From positions 1-64,000 of the forward strand of contig JASANE010024847.1 of NCBI GenBank assembly GCA_030248225.1: a stretch of 64,000 nucleotides of DNA, in the 5' to 3' direction. The stretch comes from Trileptium ribeirensis (taxonomy: Eukaryota > Nematoda > Enoplea > Enoplida > Thoracostomopsidae). The notes below the pieces were generated by a model that saw nothing but the letters and a program-made list of their open reading frames with translations, was not told the origin of the DNA and ran no database searches. This document shows positions 24,644 through 35,798 of this stretch, piece by piece (within the stretch, counting starts at the first letter, position 1; every line of letters starts with the position of its first letter). The translations under genes were made by a program, and so were the position numbers.

Positions 24644-24936
24644 GTCGTCCACTCCCAAAGAGTTTTCCTCTTGGTGACGAAGTCGTAGCTGACTTAGTGC
24701 CTGGACTGTCGCATACATATTTTGCGCTTCAAGATAGCACCGCAGTGCAGTTTAATCTCTCGGTGGCTCCTGGTGCAAAATTTGCAATATACGGCAGACA
24801 AACGCTGGCTCCATCTCCAACGCAATTTGATTTTACTCAAATTGTAATTGGATCCAAGCTACATCATGCACATCGCATTGATAGGCGTTCGATTCGTTCG
24901 ACCGCCTCAAAATATTTGTTTTCGCCTTCGCGTAAG
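24644..24936 (+). CDS. Ten-m: Teneurin visible exon 2: juxtamembrane ectodomain
   Basis: This encodes about 98 residues directly outside the membrane. The diagnostic block is VQFNLSVAPGAKFAIYGRQT followed by LAPSPTQFDFTQIVIGSKL, which lines up with the family pattern (F.LSVP..A..GVYGRR.L.PSHTQYDF.E...G.R). This is the linker between the membrane and the EGF repeats. The exon starts in phase 1 after TTTTTAG and ends in phase 0 at a GTTAGT donor. It ends with a basic Arg/Ser-rich segment (RIDRRSIRSTASKY). The usual continuation of the domain, a strand with a conserved Trp and a Tyr-Asn-Asp, is absent here and must come from a further exon. Confidence 0.95.
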
Positions 24937-26316
24937 GTTAGTTTATTCCATTATGTTACAGATGCTATCCGCTGAGCTACATATTTATAGAGCAGAAATA
25001 GTAGAAAACCGTGAAAAATAGATATTTCTAGAAATAAATGCAAAAAATTTCGATGACCTGAGGGACATAATACAACTTCACTATTTTAGAGATTGGCATA
25101 ATGAGAAATAAATAGCGTTATTGTTTTAAGAAAGGAAGGTGCGTTAACTTTAAGATGATTTAGTAGATTATCGTGGCTTAATTTCACGTAACTGTTGACC
25201 AACAATGTGTCGAATTCAAGTAAAAAAATGACTGGTCATGCAATAATCCTGCATTTGCTTGTGATCGCTATGACTTTAACGAAAGATTGGAACGATGATT
25301 GCGTAGTGATGCGAGAATTTTAAAGCACATGTCACTGCCAGAGTTGATTGCGATACTAAATATAACCATTTCCTTCTTAAACCAAAGCAAACTTGCTGCA
25401 ACCGTAGATTCAACCTGTGCCGCTCGATGCGAAGCTCGTATACTACCCACTGTGCTAAATAGGAGCTGTTGCTCAGCTCTTTAAGGGACCTCGCAAATCG
25501 AATGAATGACAGTGCATGTGCAAGCGACAATCAACTCACCCTGCAATGTACATTGCAACAAGTGAGTCAATTTTACGAACGAAGCAGAAGATAAAGCTGC
25601 AGTTGAGTGATGACATACACGATGTATTTCGGAGCACCGGTTTAAACAGCGCGATAAATCGTATGTACAGCTTGAAATTATTATTCCAGCAATGGACATC
25701 TTCGAGCGGCATTTTAATTACAATCGAGCATATCTTTGACTTTGTATTTCGGCTGGCCCAGATAAGTGACTATTTTTGTGGCCCACCAAGCGCACTTTCC
25801 AGAGGAAGCAAGAACCCTTCAGGTTGGATTGGCTACCGAATACTATATATAGTATCCTTCAAAAATGACCTCTGTCGGTTGAGAATACCTCATTGCTTTT
25901 TCAATGCTTACTCAATAATAAGGCGACAGCCAATGGCTAGTTTTCTGGGCTTACTAGTACACCTTCCAGAAAAGCAAGAACCTTCAGCTAGACCTCTTTA
26001 CCGAAGTCTATAAACTCAGCCAAACTTTATTTTTACAGGCAAGCTTGTTACGTATTGGCTGTATTGCATTCAGTGTTAATCGTATTGCAGAAATATGCTT
26101 GGGGGACGGCCATATAGACCGTTCGACCAGAGATATGACGAATTGGTCAGTCATGAATGTATATTTAGATACATGTCTGGCGCTCTCCCCAAAAATTTGC
26201 CATGTCGATCAATTGTCTGTAAAAGTATATAATAATATATGCCGATATGTAGGATGTTCCCTAGCAATCTAAAGGTCATGCATGCATGTATGTATATATA
26301 AACTTACAGTACCCAG
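24937..26316 (+). other. Teneurin intron 2, first part (contains a SINE)
   Basis: AT-rich intron with a degenerate SINE at about 25.37-25.57 kb. The ORFs at 25.5-26.27 kb are partly SINE-derived and carry no known motifs. Confidence 0.5.
25366..25570 (-). mobile_element. tRNA-derived SINE, degenerate copy
   Basis: Shares with three other copies in the window the block GGAGCTGTTGCTCAG followed by a short stem, then ACCTC and a CAACAACGCACGTGCAA-like tail, all in + strand order. The + strand start (TTCCTTCTTAAAC) also matches the copies near 60.5 and 60.8 kb. On the - strand the sequence AGGTTGAATCTACGG resembles a pol III B box. The copy is old. Confidence 0.65.
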
Positions 26317-26446
26317 CATTTACATAACCGTACAGCAGTTGCAAGACCTACTGGTGTGTCCCCTCCCCCCGAATTTTTTCGCGTTTACGCCGTTTATGAC
26401 ATCTCGGTGAATGCACGTTCCATCTCTCGTACGACGGTATTACTCA
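26317..26446 (+). CDS. Ten-m: Tentative missing teneurin exon between exon 2 and EGF1
   Basis: Exon 2 ends in phase 0 and the EGF1 exon begins in phase 1, so the missing piece must go from phase 0 to phase 1. This open stretch does: acceptor ACAGTACCCAG, 43 codons, then one base before GTCTCA. It contains EFFRVYAVYDISVNARSI. The YD, and a spacing of about 20 residues to the first EGF cysteine, resemble the family segment W....YND.......V...I. Against it: the nearly invariant Trp is replaced by Phe, the preceding Gly is missing, the donor GTCTCA is weak, and the predicted linker is about ten residues long for the family. Call it a candidate only. Confidence 0.22.
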
Positions 26447-28066
26447 GTCTCAAAAATACTTACGCGACGGGGTCAACTTCCCGCAGATGGGTTGCCTAGT
26501 AATTACAGGCTGGGAAGGTTGTTTATATTACGTGAAACGGCCACATATATGTGAAGACATAAATTTAAAGTTGATTCAAACAATGGATGACAAGTGACAG
26601 CTGATATATAGACAAATACCAAATTGAACGAAAATGAACTAAACTGGGATTCGGAGTCACTTTTCAAATCCAATTCAGGCTGAAAGCAGGCTCGGTTCGC
26701 CAGTCCAAACAGCGGCGCCACGTATTATTGCACGATTTGACTAACATTTTCGAATAAAATTGCGTGCAAAAGTAGCGCTAGCCAGAATACACGTTTGGAT
26801 ACGATATTGATTGTAGATTAATTTAGAGTGTATGTAACTTGAAACTAATTTGAGCGTATGTAACGTCACGTATGATGTAGTACTATCCTTCTTTAAATAA
26901 CTATTTCGAATTGAAGATTTAGTATTATGAGTATTGCATTTCGATTATTGCGTGTGGTCCTTTAGCATATTCCATTGTATATAAATCAATTATATATTTA
27001 AGAAATCTTTAAATTCAGATAAATATTAAACAGATTTATCCTTTTGGTGTCAAAGTAATTTTAGTTTAGCATTCTGTAAACACTATAGTTTTGTATATAT
27101 ATACCGTCTGGATTCATTTTAATAGCCGATGGGTATAGGAAAGGCAGTACATTATAACAGGGCAGGTTTAACAATTGCCAAATTCTGGAATTTTCCCATA
27201 CTTAAAAATATGATGGTTTCATGCCGTTAATACTTAAAACCTGAAGTTTATTATTAGCAAAAATGCTCAATTCAAAATGACGCGCCTTTATAAAAAAAAC
27301 AAAAAAGCATTAAAAACAAAAATGCATATTAAAAACTTTAAGCATACTATTTTAGCATCACAGCATTACATTTCTGTCTGGGAATATACAAGACTGCGTT
27401 TCCATAAGAATTATCGCTAAAATATACGCTTTTATTAACATGTGCAAAATGCCATTTACATGCCTTACATTTATTTGAAGTTCGAGACGTGCCAGTGTTG
27501 CTATTGCTAGGGAGCCAAATCACACTTATAGCCATGTTATATGGTCAATAGAGGAGAAACACAAATAGAATAGAAGCATAGTTTCAATAAAATGCGACCA
27601 TTTTCATGGAACTTTTTTCAAAATATTTGAAATGATTTTTCTGAATGGTTAGGTGCCACTGTGTCGTAGTAACCAAATATATCATAATTTCGTCACGTTT
27701 AAAGCAAAATTGATGCGTCAGAATTTTTAAAGTTAATTATTTATGACAGATTACTATTAGCGCAGTTTAATACTACCTTTTTACTAAAATGTTGATAAGT
27801 TACAAATCACGTAAATAAACTTTTTTAAAAACGTCTTGTAAAATATAGAGCTTACAATTTTTTGCATGAATGTCATTGATCATAAATAAATAAAACCACT
27901 GTATGAAAGACGACGCTGTTTGACTATATATTCGTTTTTCAGCAGTTAAAGAGCACAACATTTGTACAGTATCTTCAGTCGGGTCGATGGCATTTGGCAT
28001 TCTTCAACGACAACGACAACATGGAAAGGCTTAAATTTTCAGCTGTGCTCTCTCGTAAGCAACACA
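26447..28066 (+). other. Intronic AT-rich sequence, nothing recognised
   Basis: Long A/T-rich intron stretch without domains, splice-compatible exons or clear repeats. Confidence 0.5.
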
Positions 28067-28074
28067 ATAAGATT

Positions 28075-28477
28075 GGTTCTTTTCCATTATCCCCCCAGCC
28101 CGAATTTGGTCAATTTTAAAGATACAGAGTTGATTTTGGTATCAATCAATTCAGGTCGATGAGGTGGTTAAGAAAATACGCATTCTCCCCACATCCCTGA
28201 AATTTTTTTCGTTTTTTTGAGGTCCCAATGCCTCCCTTATGAACCCCAAAATTTTTTTCTTCGTAATATGGTCATATTGGGTACCATCGACTCGGCTTGA
28301 TGAGAGAAATCTACCGGTGTGTGGTTTATTGAAATCTACGCCACCGTTAGAAACTTTCAGGCATGAGGGTAAAATAAGTATTTTGTAAACCGCCTGAGCT
28401 GAATCGATTGATACCAAAATCAGCTCCGTATCTTAAAAATTGACTAAATTCGGGCTGGGGGATAATGGAAAAGAACC
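28075..28477. mobile_element. Palindromic MITE (family A), 403 bp, with 8-bp target duplication
   Basis: The two ends are long inverted repeats: GGTTCTTTTCCATTATCCCC at the left and its complement at the right, continuing through AGCCCGAATTT.GTCAATTTT and GATAC.GAG.TGATTTTGGTA for about 70 bp with few mismatches. The flanks are an exact 8-bp duplication ATAAGATT (28067-28074 and 28478-28485). The interior shares CACCGGTGTGTGGTTTATTG-type sequence with the copy at 7.94-8.72 kb. There is no coding capacity. An 8-bp duplication fits hAT-, P- or Merlin-type transposases, but the terminus is not a textbook hAT end, so the superfamily is left open. Confidence 0.92.
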
Positions 28478-28485
28478 ATAAGATT

Positions 28486-29560
28486 ATAAAAAACTATGTA
28501 GAGCGACTAGAACCGTTTATTTTGGCTGCACGTTTTGGAAAATAATTTTTTGTTTAAGTTCAACTTGTATTAATATGAGCGGCCGAAACCCAGTTATTCC
28601 CAACTACCATAGGAAGTAGGACCTTGCATCGTTTAATTGTGATTACATACTAAGCGCAAATACTTCACAATGTAGCATTTAATCGTCATAATGCAGCAAA
28701 GCACGATCGGATCGGTTTCACGTATGGCTTAAAATGTTTCTCTTAATGCGTTCTAGCAATCTAGTTGTAGATACTTATTTATAAATCTACACGTCGTCTT
28801 ATTACTATTGTTAATCATCTTTTGGTCATTTTACGTTGTGTGCACTTTGATATTATTTGGAGCAAGAGTATGTGTGGGTTTACTGGTATCACTTTTAGTG
28901 CAGTGCTACTTAGGTTCTACGTATATGTGATCATACATTTGACTTGAGTGATCATACATTTGACTGCACGAGCTTTCGTTTTTGAACAAGAACTGTTGAA
29001 CTATCGAAAAAAATTAAATCTGGTTAACAGTTCCATTGAGGATTTTCGGTATCACTTGTGTGAAATTGCAGGCCAGTTGAAATATGTAATTTGTATTATC
29101 ATAAGATAACTTAAGATAAGTCTACTGTCATTTTTAATTTTTTTACCCGGTATTCCAGTTTTGTAACAAATACAGTTCAAAAATTCAGCGACTTTAAGTT
29201 CCTTTCCGGAGACCATGTATCGTTTAATTCGAATCTAATATTAAATTTATTATTCCATGTTACCTTAAAGTTATCTGGTACTTCTAGTGCCTGTCACTAA
29301 AATCCAGCAATAAATTAATATACATCGCTGAAATCAAGCCCTCAAAACTGTAATAACTGGGATTCAGAACACTTGTTAACTCTAAAACTGTAGCCTAGGC
29401 TTTGAAATGTAAATGTTTTTAATATTTATTGATTACTAAACCTGTCTCAAGGTCCTAAATAGAAACCGATATGGTGCCGAGCACTGACCTTTCATTTGTT
29501 ATTCTTTAACGAAGAGCAGTAATAAGTTATGCACCAGTAATTAAGATTATACTTATATCA
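28486..29560 (+). other. Intronic AT-rich sequence, nothing recognised
   Basis: No exon-like frame or repeat boundary is seen. A tandem duplication of GTGATCATACATTTGACT occurs near 28.93-28.97 kb. Confidence 0.5.
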
Positions 29561-30204
29561 ATTATTCCAAGAGTGCATTAGGGAAGAGTATGACACTTCC
29601 CTGCACTCACATATAAACCCGTGTTCCATGTCACGGGCGTTTTCGGCCTGACCCCCAGTTTCTGGGGGGGTCGAGATGCCCTGACCCCCCCGGACCCCCC
29701 CAGTTTTGGGGGGGTATTATGTGAAGCGATATTTCTATAATTTGAACCGTTTCTGTTATTTCATAATTACGACTTCGCGTATATATTTTCAGCTTTGTTT
29801 TAATATTTCTAGCTCTTTGTTTTAGCTTTGCTTTTTATAGTTCTTTAATATTGGAACAAGTGTCTGTGCCGCCACCATAAAATGAGAAGGCCGCTGTAAA
29901 AATTACAGGGTGCCCCCCGGCGATCTTGGCACCCGTTCTGACATGTGTCCTGATAAGTATTGCAAACATTTATTTCAAAGTTTTTAACAAAGATTGGAGC
30001 GTAGAATACATACTTTCCCTCTGTCTCCAGTCGCCTCCCTTTACTACACATACGTTTGTTGCATGTTCTTCTGTAGGAAACTTATAATTATTGGTTTATA
30101 TGATTCTAAGCGAAAATAATAGATAGAAGGTAATTTTCTGATCAGTGGTCAGAGACACTGTTTAGGCTAGCGTTGGACAAACAGTGCCCGTAAGTTAGAT
30201 GGTA

Positions 30205-30365
30205 ATGATGATAACTTTCTAATCAGAATGCTATAAAATGAGACACACTGTGATACAGCTCGCTCAGTTTGAATAAATACAGTTCATTACCAAGAAAGCA
30301 GTTTCTAGCTGTGTTGCAGATAATGTTAGTTTACTTCAATTTAGACTGATTTACCAAGTTTACAA
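30205..30365 (+). repeat. LTR-like dispersed repeat, copy 2 (nested in foldback element)
   Basis: Shares with 14245-14405 a series of blocks: GCTATAAAATGAGACACACT, CTCAGTTTGAATAAATACAG, ACCAAGAAAGCAGTTTCTAG and CTGTGTTGCAGATA. A TATAAA box about 40 bp before an AATAAA signal is the layout of the U3/R region of an LTR. No paired LTR or primer-binding site could be shown, so it may be a solo LTR fragment. Confidence 0.5.
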
Positions 30366-31129
30366 GCGCACTGGCTGGTGATTGACACAATTTCTTTTAG
30401 CCAAGCTTACGCGAAGTACTTCTACATAAGCCATACTTTGTTACCGAGTTGCACCGGTTTAATTCAAACGTATCCCACAGACTTCTGTATGTGTAAAATA
30501 GCTGCTACAAGCATCGACCTGGCTTTGATTTAACAAACTCCTGCAGGTTATTATGAAAAATTCCTACTGAAATTATGTGCCCTACTTACGTTTCACACGG
30601 AAAATTGGTTAGTTAATCTTTTCTTTTGCTTGGTTGTATTGGAGCTTGATCATTGTGTAATATATATTACTCTTGATATTATCTATATGTTTCGATGACA
30701 GATGAAGCAAAAAATGTGGAAAATTTCAAACAAAATTTTTAAACCGGAATTCCGGTTCCGGTTTGGATTTTGTTCTTTGCCGGAACCACAATCGGAACAC
30801 GATTTTCGCCGGAACCGGAATTCCGGTTGCTCCCTGGCGTACAGGGATTATTTATTGCTATTGACATGTCTGTAGATACATCTGGGTTTTCGGATTGAAA
30901 AAGTATTTTCTCATTTACCCAAATTCTCACCTGGGGAGAAATAATCTTGCTTACGCACGTTATTGTGACTTGAAGCTTTGACTATTTTTATAAGTGATGC
31001 CAAATTTTTACACAACTGGATTATTTGTAAAACTTGGCAGCTGTTAGAGAATAGTTACTAAGGAATTTCAGCCATAAATGAATCCAAAATGGGAGCATTC
31101 TTTTCGCAAAAAAATGCATGCTGCAAGGG

Positions 31130-31395
31130 TTCAGGAGGTTACCTCTTAGGCCTCGGACCCCACTCCGTGGCCCTGGTCTACCCTCCCCATAAAGATACCA
31201 CCCTATCTCCCCCTCCCCAGCGCGAGGAAAACTTTAGCAACAATTGGCAAAAACGGGAATACGTTTAGCAAAAAGAAATAAGCGGCGGGTTGTCAACCCC
31301 GCTTTGGAGGACCTTCGCCCGTGTGCTTCTACTCTCCCGTTGAGGTTTCCCCCCGGCGCCGCTACCTCCTGAGACTTTGGTGTCTCAGCATGAAA
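31130..31395. repeat. GC-rich dispersed repeat
   Basis: GC-rich island in an AT-rich setting, with GGTTACCTCTTAGGCCTCGG and ACCCCGCTTTGGAGG. A purine-rich spacer with GGCAAAAACGGGAA follows. Similar islands with spacers of the same kind occur at about 43.32-43.69 kb and 57.0-57.38 kb, so this is taken as one dispersed family of unknown type. Confidence 0.4.
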
Positions 31396-32189
31396 GGCAA
31401 AGTGGTAAACTATATTCCTGCATTCTCTTATTCACGCTAATACGATTAAATCGGATTGAATCGTAAAGTCGAAAGAATCGTAAATCGAATTAAATCGGAT
31501 TGATTCGTAAATCGATAAGCGCTGTATTACACTTCAAATTCAAATAAATTCAAACTGTAAATTCAAATTATGCGCGCGAAGGCGGATATATGAGTGTAAT
31601 CAAAATAAAGAACTATAAAAAGCAAAGCTAAAACAAAGAGCTAGAAATATTAAAACAAAGCTGAAAATATATACGCGAAGTCGTAATTATGAAATAACAG
31701 AAACGGTTCAAATTATAGAAATATCGCTTCACATAATACCCCCCCCCAAAACTGGGAGGGTCCGACCGACCCCCCCAAAAAACTGGGGGGTCCGACCGAC
31801 CCCCCCCCCAAAAAAAAAACTGGGGGGGTGCGACCCACCCCCCCAGAAACGGGGGGGTCAGGGCATCTCGACCCCCCCCCCAGAAACTGGGGGGGGTCAG
31901 GCCGAAAACGCCCGTGACATGGAACACGGGTTTATATGTGAGTGCAGGGAAGTGTCATACTCTTCCCTAATGCACTCTTGATTATTCGTACCATAAATTA
32001 CGCCAACAACAAAACTGAAGTAATTATATACTAAAAGATAGGCAGAAAGTTGCTGCTAATTTTTCGATCCCAAGACTGACAACATTTTGACATTGCTGTG
32101 TTCAATCCAAACTTATTACTCAATTATTATACGGTATGTTGAGGAATATGTGTGCAATTTACAAGTATTGAAATAATTAGCACAGAAAT

Positions 32190-32835
32190 ATCCGTTGCGG
32201 TTGCTGAAGATAACCTTCGATCAAAAGGAAACCAAAGATTAGCAATAATTTTGCTACCACTCGAGTCAGCTCGATGAACTGTTTCAGAAAATGGCCATTT
32301 CGGCCAATTTTATAACAAATTATTTTATGCCCAATGATCCCCACTTGGTATATACCCAAAATTATCAAAATATTTTTCATCTATAAATGTATATTTGTAT
32401 ATACCATTCGAACAGCGTTAGCGAGCTAAGTAGAATAATCGTCAAATCAGCGCAATCGGTTCATGGGTTAACGAGGCTTAAGCTTAGCCCATACATGCTG
32501 AAGATCCGAGGTTTCTGAGAGAAGATAGCCCCGATGAACCCCTGCTTCGACATTGTATGGCTTAGCATTTCTCATAAATGGTAATAATTCTTTACCGGTG
32601 AACCGATTCAGCTTTGCACAATTCGGTTTAATTCGTCAGTGCCGTTTCAGTGGTATATATAATTATACATTTACAGAGATAAATTTTTTCGAAACCAAGG
32701 GCCATTATTAACTAAAAGTGGCGGAAGCTTTCTGAACCAGCTATCGAGCTGAGTCGAATGGTATTAAAATTATCGCTGTATCTTCACGATTGACCAAATT
32801 TGGCTTGGTAGTGGGTTAAAGGGAAAGTCCCAATA
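32190..32835. mobile_element. Diverged long relative of the palindromic MITE family
   Basis: The right end reads TTGACCAAATTTGGCTTGGT followed by GTGGGTTAAAGGGAAAGTCC. This is a diverged version of the family A end (GACCAAATTCGGGCTGGGGG, then GGCTAAAAGAAAAGACCC). A block beginning GGTTCATGGGTTAACGAGGC is shared with the copy at 15.19-15.74 kb. The left end is decayed and no target duplication is visible. Confidence 0.5.
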
Positions 32836-34168
32836 TCCAATCTCACCATCTGTTATTGTGTTGTTTTACGAACACGATGCAAATTCTTGTCAGATGATAC
32901 CGACCATCAGCGGCGTAAGACGTTTGCTATAATTCTTTAACGTCACAGCGTCAGTTGTTGAGTGGAGTGAATCGAAGCGTTTTTGTTTTCGTCAGAGGGG
33001 GTAAAATCGGCACCGCCTGTCCGTCCGTTCGCCGAACTCCTCAATAATTAACTGGGCCGATTTAAAAAAACTTTGTCTGAGAAGCCTAATATCTTTCAGT
33101 TGCAACAGGTTATTTTCACGTTATTTTTTTGTCAAAAAAATTTAATTGGTAATTAACAAATTATTTAAACGTGTTAGCCTATTTTTAGCATTTTGAAACG
33201 AAAACTGCTTATTGTTCAACAAATAGAGTAAAGCTACTATTTTGGTGCGTATAATACGGTAATATTGCACTTTATGAATCTGGTGCTTATTGCTATTCAA
33301 GGATTTAAAAAACATGGTAATTAGCTAATTACTAATTAATTATTAATTAGCTAAAATTTTTGGAAAATTTTCTAAGTTCTCAGAAAAGAAGAAAAATATT
33401 GCGCACAGGGGTTTCGATGTCGCTGATAACGAATATGACATTTCTAATGGTCTAAAACTTGGCCGAATATGCTAATTAGTTAATTAACAAATTAGTTATT
33501 ATTTTATGTAAACTTTAAATCACCCTAAAAATGCTTATTTTTGCGCCCGGGTGTTTTTAATGTTGCTGATCATGAATATATCAATTTTAAAGCTGAAAAA
33601 AATTATCGCGTATATGTAATTAGATATGGTGGTTTATCATGCATGCTTTTTGTGTGGGGAATTTGACATTAATTGTCTAGAACTTCATTCTTAATATAAA
33701 TTGATTAAATATTTAGTTGAAATATATGTATACATAAATAAGATATAAAATACTTTGCCTATTGCTTCGTTCACTTTTTGTAATTTATTACTTTTGCTAA
33801 TCTATAGTGAAACGGTGAGCATACATTAGAACAAAATGAAGCAAATAATCAGTTTATTCACATACTATCTGGGATAAGATTTCAGTACATCTACTGGACT
33901 GGACCAGAACTACTTTAGTCGAAAACACATCTGCTTAGCAAATCACATTACTAGGCTTGTTGTTCAATAATAAATATATTACAATACATGTAATATATTA
34001 TATGTAATATATACTAGTAATACATTACTATGCATGGGGTGTATGAAAATGTTATAATGTTCAAGAGCAAGCTGAAAGATGATTTTATTATGAATCAGCG
34101 ATGCAAGCTTGTTTGTTTACACTAAAATATTACGATACGCGAAATAATTTTGTAAACAATACTTGCAG
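32836..34168 (+). other. End of intron before EGF1, AT-rich
   Basis: Contains self-complementary AT-rich runs (33.31-33.36 kb, built of TAATTA/TAGCTAA; 33.96-34.02 kb, built of TAATATATTA). No exon is recognised. The intron ends in GTAAACAATACTTGCAG. Confidence 0.5.
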
Positions 34169-34270
34169 AAGACAAACAAGAATGTCGCTACAACTGTTAT
34201 GGCAAAGGGGTGTGTAAAGAAGGCCGATGTTATTGCTATGAAGGTTATACAGGCGACGCTTGTGAAGAAA
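34169..34270 (+). CDS. Ten-m: Teneurin visible exon 3: EGF repeat 1
   Basis: A symmetric phase 1-1 exon of 34 codons with one EGF-like repeat: ECRYNCYGKGVC, then KEGRCYCYEGYTGDACEE. It has all six cysteines and the YGKG and GYTGDAC turns typical of teneurin EGF1. The acceptor is ACTTGCAG and the donor GTATGT. The preceding base must come from an exon ending in phase 1, which visible exon 2 does not, so an exon is missing upstream. Teneurin EGF repeats form the stalk that pairs two receptors through disulfides. Confidence 0.96.
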
Positions 34271-35723
34271 GTATGTTTTGTTGTGTGTGGAAACTGCAAA
34301 GATAGTTAATATAAACGGAAGATTACCAGTTTATTATATTGTATACTAGCCGAAGGATAAGTGTAATCTACAAAGTTTTACAATGATAGTTATTCGAAAA
34401 GATTTTAGATAGTTTGTCAAAGTGCCACGGCCTGGGTAACGATAAAGAATATGAATATATATTTCAAGCCGTTGTAACAACAAGGATTAATATTTCTCCT
34501 TCACTTTGAAACCTAAAACCGTCTATGTTTGCTAAATGACTGAAAATGCTAATTTTAAACTCAAATCACTACAAATGATAGCGCTATGGGCAATAACATG
34601 GTAACTTGAAAAAAAGAATTGGATCAACTATTCATAGTGCATAAGATGTAATAGAGAGTAACTCATTTGCTGGATATTGGGCGCACAACAACTAGCAATG
34701 TTGGCGTAGTCATAGCTACTGCCTCCTACATAGCCCGTGGCTGATTGCTGAGCTTCACACTGCATGTAACTATAGCGTGCATTGATATTATCCTAACAGC
34801 ATTTAGGCTCGGGATTGAAGCGTCTAAAAAGCCAACTTTGTGCCAAAATGATAGTAAATTTTATTACAATTTGAGATTTTTTAATTAACGTGCTTTTATT
34901 TGCAAGTGTTTAACAATGACGTTTTGTCTGCTGTATCCCTATTTGCTTATGTTTTGAACTAGTTAGCTGACAAAAGTTTTTAAAATGAACGCACCATCTA
35001 ACCGACCAGCGTATCTAGCAGAATTTCCTTTTCTACAATTTGAAAGGAACTCGAACGTCTTTAATATCACTTTCTTATATTTCTGTACTGCTTGGATTGT
35101 ACTGCTAGTTTAGGATTCGCCGAGCTGGCGAAATTCGGACAATAATGGGACATTAGTTTATGGCAATCTAGGACTGATGGTAGATAGGAAAATTTTGCAT
35201 ATAATATTCCAAACTGTATATTTTATATGGTAGACCTTAGTTTGTACAACTTAATCTGAGAGCAGATAAGTAAGTGTTTATATCCCTTTCGCAGCAGAGC
35301 CACATACATCACATGTTGGTTAAATGAGAATATCTATTTCGTACTCGTTGCTAAATGCTGAGTAATATTAGGCGAACTATGCAGCACCTGAACCTAGAAC
35401 TGACTCCGTGAGATAATGTTTGCAGCAACATTTAATTGTGGATCCTGTTGCGTGCGTGTATAAATGAATTAGGGCTTTTTCAAAAAACTATCTTTACCAC
35501 AATATTTCAAAAACTCACAAATTTCTACTAAAGGTAGGCGGAGAGGAAATTTTTTCTTACTGCGCCTTGGCTACAATATCCATATATTTGCATAATCACA
35601 CATCAGCACTGTTTCAGCTAACTGTATTCAAAGCATATTGAGGAAGCAAATATATTGCCACATGCGTTCCAATTCTGTTTATTGTAAACTGCTGTTACAT
35701 TTGCTTATTTTTATTGTTTATAG
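34271..35723 (+). other. Teneurin intron, nothing recognised
   Basis: 1.45-kb AT-rich intron. No repeats with definable ends and no exon-like frames were found. Confidence 0.6.
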
Positions 35724-35798
35724 CAATCTGTCCAGTGTTGTGCAGTGGAAATGGAATATTTACATCTGGAAAATGCCATTGCCACCAAGGCTGGAAAG
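35724..35798 (+). CDS. Ten-m: Teneurin visible exon 4: most of EGF repeat 2
   Basis: A phase 1-1 exon of 25 codons encoding [19 protein letters not shown] and then HQGWK. It matches the family block CPVLCSGNG..(Y/F)..G.C.C..GWKG closely. The third cysteine of a normal EGF is replaced by Phe, as in other teneurins, leaving an odd cysteine in EGF2. In vertebrate teneurins EGF2 and EGF5 lack one cysteine each and form the intermolecular disulfides of the dimer. The last cysteine of this repeat comes from the next exon. Acceptor TTGTTTATAG, donor GTTAGC. Confidence 0.95.

Larger units (their letters stand above)
29568..31980. mobile_element. 2.4-kb foldback element with nested repeats
   Basis: The left arm (29568 to about 29850) and right arm (about 31600 to 31980) are inverted copies. 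Each starts CAAGAGTGCATTAGGGAAGA from its outer end, passes through CATATAAACCCGTGTTCC and a poly-G/C segment, and continues through TGAAGCGATATTTCTATAAT to TAGCTCTTTGTTTTAGC. The flanks are an exact 7-bp duplication ATTATTC (29561-29567 and 31981-31987). The interior, about 1.75 kb, holds an LTR-like fragment near 30.2 kb and a GC-rich repeat near 31.13-31.39 kb but no transposase. The arms are very similar apart from the poly-G/C tract, which is longer on the right. This is a non-autonomous foldback-like DNA element; superfamily unknown. Confidence 0.88.

Noticed and set aside
26039..26272. Missing teneurin exon with Trp (NWSVMNVYLD) after a strong acceptor
   Set aside because: Phase 0 start fits, but there is no phase 1 donor at a sensible distance and the surrounding residues do not resemble the family.
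31628..31927. Gly/Pro-rich 99-codon ORF on the - strand
   Set aside because: It is the C/G tract of the right foldback arm read in frame.
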